In this document: positions 61,058 to 64,000 of the stretch, piece by piece
How positions within the stretch are numbered: the first letter of the stretch is position 1
How the letters are laid out: every line of letters begins with the position of its first letter
Assembly: GCA_015056765.1 (NCBI GenBank)
Contig: SVFQ01000001.1
Span: 1-64,000, forward strand
Length of the DNA stretch: 64,000 bases
Direction of reading: 5' to 3'
From: Lachnospiraceae bacterium
GTDB taxonomy: Bacteria > Bacillota > Clostridia > Lachnospirales > Lachnospiraceae
Position numbers and translations under genes: made by a program
Notes under the pieces: model-generated
The model's database searches: none
Seen by the model: the letters and a program-made list of their open reading frames with translations, nothing else
What the model was told of the DNA's origin: nothing

Positions 61058-61924
61058 TTAAGCTTTACCAACGGATCCGAAAAGTTCCATTTTTTCTTTT
61101 ACTTTAGCTTTGATTGCCTGATAACCAGGAGCAAGAAGCTTTCTAGGATCGAATCCTTTGCCTTCTAAGTCTTTGCCATCTTCGATGTATTTACGAGTAG
61201 CTTCAGCAAATACTAACTGGCATTCTGTATTTACGTTGATCTTTGCAACACCAAGGGAGATTGCTTTTTTGATCATATCATCAGGAATACCTGTACCACC
61301 GTGAAGAACAAGTGGAAGTGTTCCTGTCTCGCCCTGAACTGCTGCTAATACGTCGAACTGAAGACCAGCCCAGTTTGCAGGATATTTACCGTGAATGTTA
61401 CCGATACCAGCTGCAAGGAAGTCTACGCCAAGGTCAGCGATACGTTTGCATTCCTTAGGATCTGCACATTCGCCCATACCTACAACGCCGTCTTCTTCAC
61501 CACCGATAGAACCAACTTCTGCTTCTACGGATACGCCCTTAGCGTGAGCAGCTTTTACGATTTCAGTTGTCTTCTCAACGTTCTCCTCGATAGAGTAGTG
61601 AGAACCATCAAACATGATGGAAGGGAAACCTGCTTCGATACATTTGTAGCAGTGTTCATAGGAACCGTGGTCAAGATGAAGAGCTACAGGAACAGTGATA
61701 TTCTGGTCTTTGATTAAACCATTTACCATTCCTACGACTACATCATAACCACCCATGTATTTACCTGCGCCTTCAGATACGCCAAGGATAACTGGGGAAT
61801 TGCACTCCTGAGCGGTCTCAAGGATTGCTTTTGTCCACTCAAGGTTGTTGATGTTGAACTGGCCTACTGCGTAGTGGCCTGCTTCGGCTTTCTGTAACAT
61901 TTCGGTTGCGGAAACTAATGCCAT
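61058..61924 (-). CDS. fba: fructose-bisphosphate aldolase class II
   Basis: This 288-residue metal-dependent aldolase has GQFNINNLEWTKAILETA, then VALHLDHGSYEHC with zinc-binding His. FDGSHYSIEENVEKT, EAEVGSIGGEEDG and LVLHGGTGIPDDMIKKAI follow, then GVAKINVNTECQ for the phosphate site. It splits fructose 1,6-bisphosphate in glycolysis. The start at 61924 follows GGAGG; a longer frame runs into the leader. A promoter lies about 90 bases upstream. Confidence 0.95.
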   Translation of the reverse strand: MALVSATEMLQKAEAGHYAVGQFNINNLEWTKAILETAQECNSPVILGVSEGAGKYMGGYDVVVGMVNGLIKDQNITVPVALHLDHGSYEHCYKCIEAGFPSIMFDGSHYSIEENVEKTTEIVKAAHAKGVSVEAEVGSIGGEEDGVVGMGECADPKECKRIADLGVDFLAAGIGNIHGKYPANWAGLQFDVLAAVQGETGTLPLVLHGGTGIPDDMIKKAISLGVAKINVNTECQLVFAEATRKYIEDGKDLEGKGFDPRKLLAPGYQAIKAKVKEKMELFGSVGKA

Positions 61925-62015
61925 TTTTCTTACCTCCATAGAATTTATAAATGATTGGACTACCCAAATCAAATACGTTTTCTTGCGTGGTTAGTCTTGT
62001 ATTACACGCAAGTTC

Positions 62016-62045
62016 ATTATACATCACAGCTATTTATAGTGTCAA
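62016..62045 (-). promoter_or_regulatory. promoter of the aldolase gene
   Basis: TTGACA (62045-62040), 18 bases and TATAAT (62021-62016) on the minus strand, both consensus. The leader can fold a 7-bp stem (TTGCGTG/CACGCAA). Confidence 0.85.
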
Positions 62046-62063
62046 AAACATCCGCATATTTCC

Positions 62064-62101
62064 TCAAAAAAAATCGGTTTCCCGTTTCCGGAAAACCGAT
62101 T
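62064..62101 (-). terminator. terminator of the rapZ-whiA-Crh-like unit
   Basis: AATCGGTTTTCC pairs with GGAAACCGATT (one extra base) around a seven-base loop, followed by TTTTTTTT on the minus strand. Confidence 0.9.
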
Positions 62102-62107
62102 CGCTTT

Positions 62108-62365
62108 TTATTCTTCGCCGCTTAAGTATTTCTCGATGTTTTCAACAGCTGCAGCTTCATCACAGCCATCTGCAAGTACGCATACTTCTTCGCCGGAGTT
62201 CATACCCAAGCTCATCATGCCCATGATACTCTTGGCATTGACTTTTTTGTTCTGTGCTTCGATGTAGATGGTACTGTCATACTGGCTCGCAATCTGTACA
62301 AGTACTGCTACCGGTCTGGCTTCCAGACCATTCTTCAACTGGATTGTCATAGATTTTTTTAACAT
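62108..62365 (-). CDS. Crh/HPr-like regulatory protein (85 aa)
   Basis: The protein keeps the HPr frame exactly. NGLEARPVAVLV has Glu at position 15, where HPr has the phospho-accepting His. AKSIMGMMSLGM has Ser at 46, the site of HPr kinase. Bacillus Crh likewise lacks His15 (Gln) and keeps Ser46, serving only catabolite control. The gene lies 28 bp after whiA, where crh sits in Bacillus (rapZ-yvcK-whiA-crh), which supports the Crh reading. No true HPr is in this window. Confidence 0.85.
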   Translation of the reverse strand: MLKKSMTIQLKNGLEARPVAVLVQIASQYDSTIYIEAQNKKVNAKSIMGMMSLGMNSGEEVCVLADGCDEAAAVENIEKYLSGEE

Positions 62366-62393
62366 AATTCTCTCCTCTTTCCCCTAGCCACTT

Positions 62394-63200
62394 TTACTCC
62401 CTGAGTTTTGAAGCAATTTCACCTAGCTTGCGAAGTCTGTGGTTGACTCCAGACTTGCCTACAGGTGGATCTAAGTAGTTACCGAGTTCTGTCAAAGTAG
62501 CGTCAGGATAGGCCAAACGAACTTCAGCCATTTCCTGCAAACTTGTGGGCAATTCTTCCAGCCCGATTGTTTCTTCTATAAGCTGTATGTCTTGCACTTG
62601 TTTTGATGCTGCATTTACTGTCTTTGCGAGGTTTGCAGTCTCGCAATTTACTTTTCTGTTGACTGAATTCCGAACATCACGCAGGATGCGATCATTCTCG
62701 AAACTCATCATCGAAACAGGTGCTCCCATGATGCTTAAAAGGTCACTGATAGCAGCGCCCTCTTTTACATATACCACAAAATACCGTTTCCGCAAAGTCA
62801 TTCTTGCATCAATTCCAAAAAATGACATCTCGTCAATCAGTATCTGAGCGTGTACTTTTTCATTGCAGGCAAACTCCAAATGATAACCCTTTTCCGGATT
62901 ACTCATGGATCCTACTGCCAGAAAAGCGCCCCTTAAAAAGGCTCTCTTACAGCAATCCCGCTCTCTAATCTGTGGAGAAGCCACGCTAGTACCTATCTTA
63001 ATGTTTTTCTGCGCTAATGTAAAGCCCTTTTGCAAGCACAGGTCCAACTCCCCTGTTTCCATCAGCTCACTTTTCTTTAAAACCTCACCGATGGTCTTGC
63101 CTTTGTACAAAAGAATCGCAGCCAGCTCTGCCACTTCACAATGCGCATGCTTTTCTCTATGATCGAAAAGCTCCTGCTTTACCTCTTCTGAAAATGACAT
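62394..63200 (-). CDS. whiA: WhiA-family DNA-binding regulator, short form
   Basis: The 268-residue protein has the WhiA start MSFSEEVKQELFDHREKHAHCEVAELAAILL and the LAGLIDADG-like middle (RAFLRGAFLAVGSMSNPEKGYHLEFAC). The C-terminal helix-turn-helix reads ATLTELGNYLDPPVGKSGVNHRLRKLGEIA. It is about 40 residues shorter than the usual ~310, the gap falling between the first helix and the LAGLIDADG region. WhiA links cell division and chromosome segregation. It lies 19 bp after rapZ. Confidence 0.9.
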   Translation of the reverse strand: MSFSEEVKQELFDHREKHAHCEVAELAAILLYKGKTIGEVLKKSELMETGELDLCLQKGFTLAQKNIKIGTSVASPQIRERDCCKRAFLRGAFLAVGSMSNPEKGYHLEFACNEKVHAQILIDEMSFFGIDARMTLRKRYFVVYVKEGAAISDLLSIMGAPVSMMSFENDRILRDVRNSVNRKVNCETANLAKTVNAASKQVQDIQLIEETIGLEELPTSLQEMAEVRLAYPDATLTELGNYLDPPVGKSGVNHRLRKLGEIASKLRE

Positions 63201-63219
63201 GTGTTCCTCTTATCTACCA

Positions 63220-64000
63220 CTAGTTTCTAACTTCACTATTGGGAATTCCCGCATCACGGTGACTGATCTTCAGACCATAGTTGCCCTTATTCTTCATACG
63301 GGCATACAGGGCATTGGCCAAAGTCACGCTTCGATGCTTACCGCCGGTACATCCAATGCCGATGACCAGTTGGTACTTACCCTCTTTCACATAGTTTGGA
63401 ATCAAGAAATCCAGAAGGTCCGTTAGCTTATCCAGGAACTCTCCCGCCTCCGGGAAACTCATGACATAATCCTGCACCGGCTTATCGTTACCGGTCAGAT
63501 GCTTTAATTCTTCTATATAGAAAGGGTTTGGCAAAAATCTCACGTCGAAGATTAGATCCGCATCACTTGGGATACCGTGTTTAAAGCCAAAGGAAACGAT
63601 ATTCACAATGAGGGAATTATACTCTTCATTTTGCACAAAGATGTGGTCCAGCTCTTCCTTCAGCTCTCTGGTCAAAAGCTTAGATGTATCGATGACATAG
63701 TCCGCCTGCTTCTTTACATTTTTGAGAATCTCACGCTCTCTGGCTACGCCGTCTGCGATACGTCCTCCTTCCGGCTCCAACGGATGAACACGTCTGCTTT
63801 CCTTGTATCTCTTTACCAGAGCCTCCTCACTGGCATCCATAAAGAGAATTTCGAAATTATAACCGGTGGCTTTCAGACGGTTCAGTACAGCCTCAGCTTC
63901 GCCAAAGCTCTGATCTGCACGGACATCTAAGCCAAGGGCTGCCTTGGTGATTTCGGAGTTTGGGGTAGAAAGTAGCTCTACAAACTTCTCGATTAAAGAT
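63220..64000 (-). CDS. rapZ: RNase adapter / nucleotide-binding protein RapZ (partial, 5' end outside)
   Basis: The visible C-terminal ~260 residues read through to the window edge without a stop and include ILFMDASEEALVKRYKESRRVHPLEPEGG, then FKHGIPSDADLIFDVRFLPNPFY and GIGCTGGKHRSVTLANALY. These are the RapZ/YvcJ signatures. The N-terminal P-loop is beyond the edge. In enteric bacteria RapZ controls glucosamine synthesis through small RNAs; in Gram-positives the role is less clear. A start at 63840 would be inside the conserved FMDAS motif and is not real. Confidence 0.93.
   Translation of the reverse strand, partial: SLIEKFVELLSTPNSEITKAALGLDVRADQSFGEAEAVLNRLKATGYNFEILFMDASEEALVKRYKESRRVHPLEPEGGRIADGVAREREILKNVKKQADYVIDTSKLLTRELKEELDHIFVQNEEYNSLIVNIVSFGFKHGIPSDADLIFDVRFLPNPFYIEELKHLTGNDKPVQDYVMSFPEAGEFLDKLTDLLDFLIPNYVKEGKYQLVIGIGCTGGKHRSVTLANALYARMKNKGNYGLKISHRDAGIPNSEVRN

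Noticed and set aside
63220-63840. RapZ starting at an ATG at 63840
   Set aside because: That ATG is the methionine inside the conserved FMDAS motif; the open frame continues to the window edge with further RapZ-like sequence.

Overview
The window looks like chromosomal DNA of a low-to-mid GC Gram-positive anaerobe of the class Clostridia, most consistent with Lachnospiraceae or a neighbouring family. The evidence is the HrcA-GrpE-DnaK-DnaJ-PrmA-RsmE order with a perfect CIRCE operator, the IreB-RuvX-DUF1292-RNase J-YlbF-MltG-TrmR-U32 block, type III glutamine synthetase, the glycerol kinase/DUF1667/FAD oxidoreductase cluster with GlpP, the WhiA/RapZ/Crh-like end and strong AGGAGG ribosome sites. 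I saw no rRNA, tRNA or CRISPR array. The species cannot be fixed from sequence reading alone.

Layout. 1-1.6 kb is an accessory fringe: the first ten codons of a zinc-ribbon protein, a serine recombinase, a RelE/RelB-type toxin-antitoxin pair and an eight-copy 11-bp-phased repeat. 1.6-7.8 kb is one leftward cysteine operon: reverse transsulfuration (cystathionine lyase, PLP beta-synthase), a cystine-type ABC importer and an ATC-hydrolase-like protein. Its leader encodes a cysteine-rich peptide in front of a terminator/antiterminator pair, which reads as ribosome-mediated attenuation, unusual for a Firmicute. 7.8-13 kb carries a secreted two-repeat protein, a DUF4160/DUF2442 pair, glutamine synthetase III and a TrhP-like U32 protein. 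13.0-13.4 kb is a compact type I toxin/antisense-RNA locus. 13.4-19 kb is the conserved housekeeping block ending in MtaB. 19.0-24.0 kb holds a small HPr-like gene, two related fold-back repeat elements, ThiI with a cysteine desulfurase, an orphan small RNA and a HipA-like split kinase system. 24-42.5 kb has a chemotaxis receptor, ribosome and heat-shock functions, large DUF membrane proteins, Mrp, an aminotransferase and a MATE transporter. 42.6-48.8 kb is a glycerol regulon with GlpP and an attenuator-like leader. 49-55.9 kb is rightward: MarR with a heterodimeric ABC exporter, then DUF2975/XRE/DUF4153. 56-58.9 kb has two more operator-controlled toxin-antitoxin-like modules, DUF3990/XRE and an XRE-MazE chimera with MazF. 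The window ends with a GNAT protein, two envelope-anchored proteins, class II aldolase, a Crh-like protein, WhiA and partial RapZ.

How parts work together. Sulfur supply recurs: cystine import and cystathionine cleavage at 1.6-7.8 kb give cysteine, and a NifS-like desulfurase with ThiI at 20-22 kb uses it for tRNA thiolation. TrmR/TrhP, MtaB and ThiI form a tRNA-modification theme. Several small stress or addiction modules are scattered between housekeeping operons (about 0.8-1.4, 8.9-9.4, 13.0-13.4, 22.3-24.0 and 56-58.9 kb), each with its own palindromic operator or antisense RNA. Positions, starts and motifs were read by eye. Family names come from memory of protein families, not from a database search.
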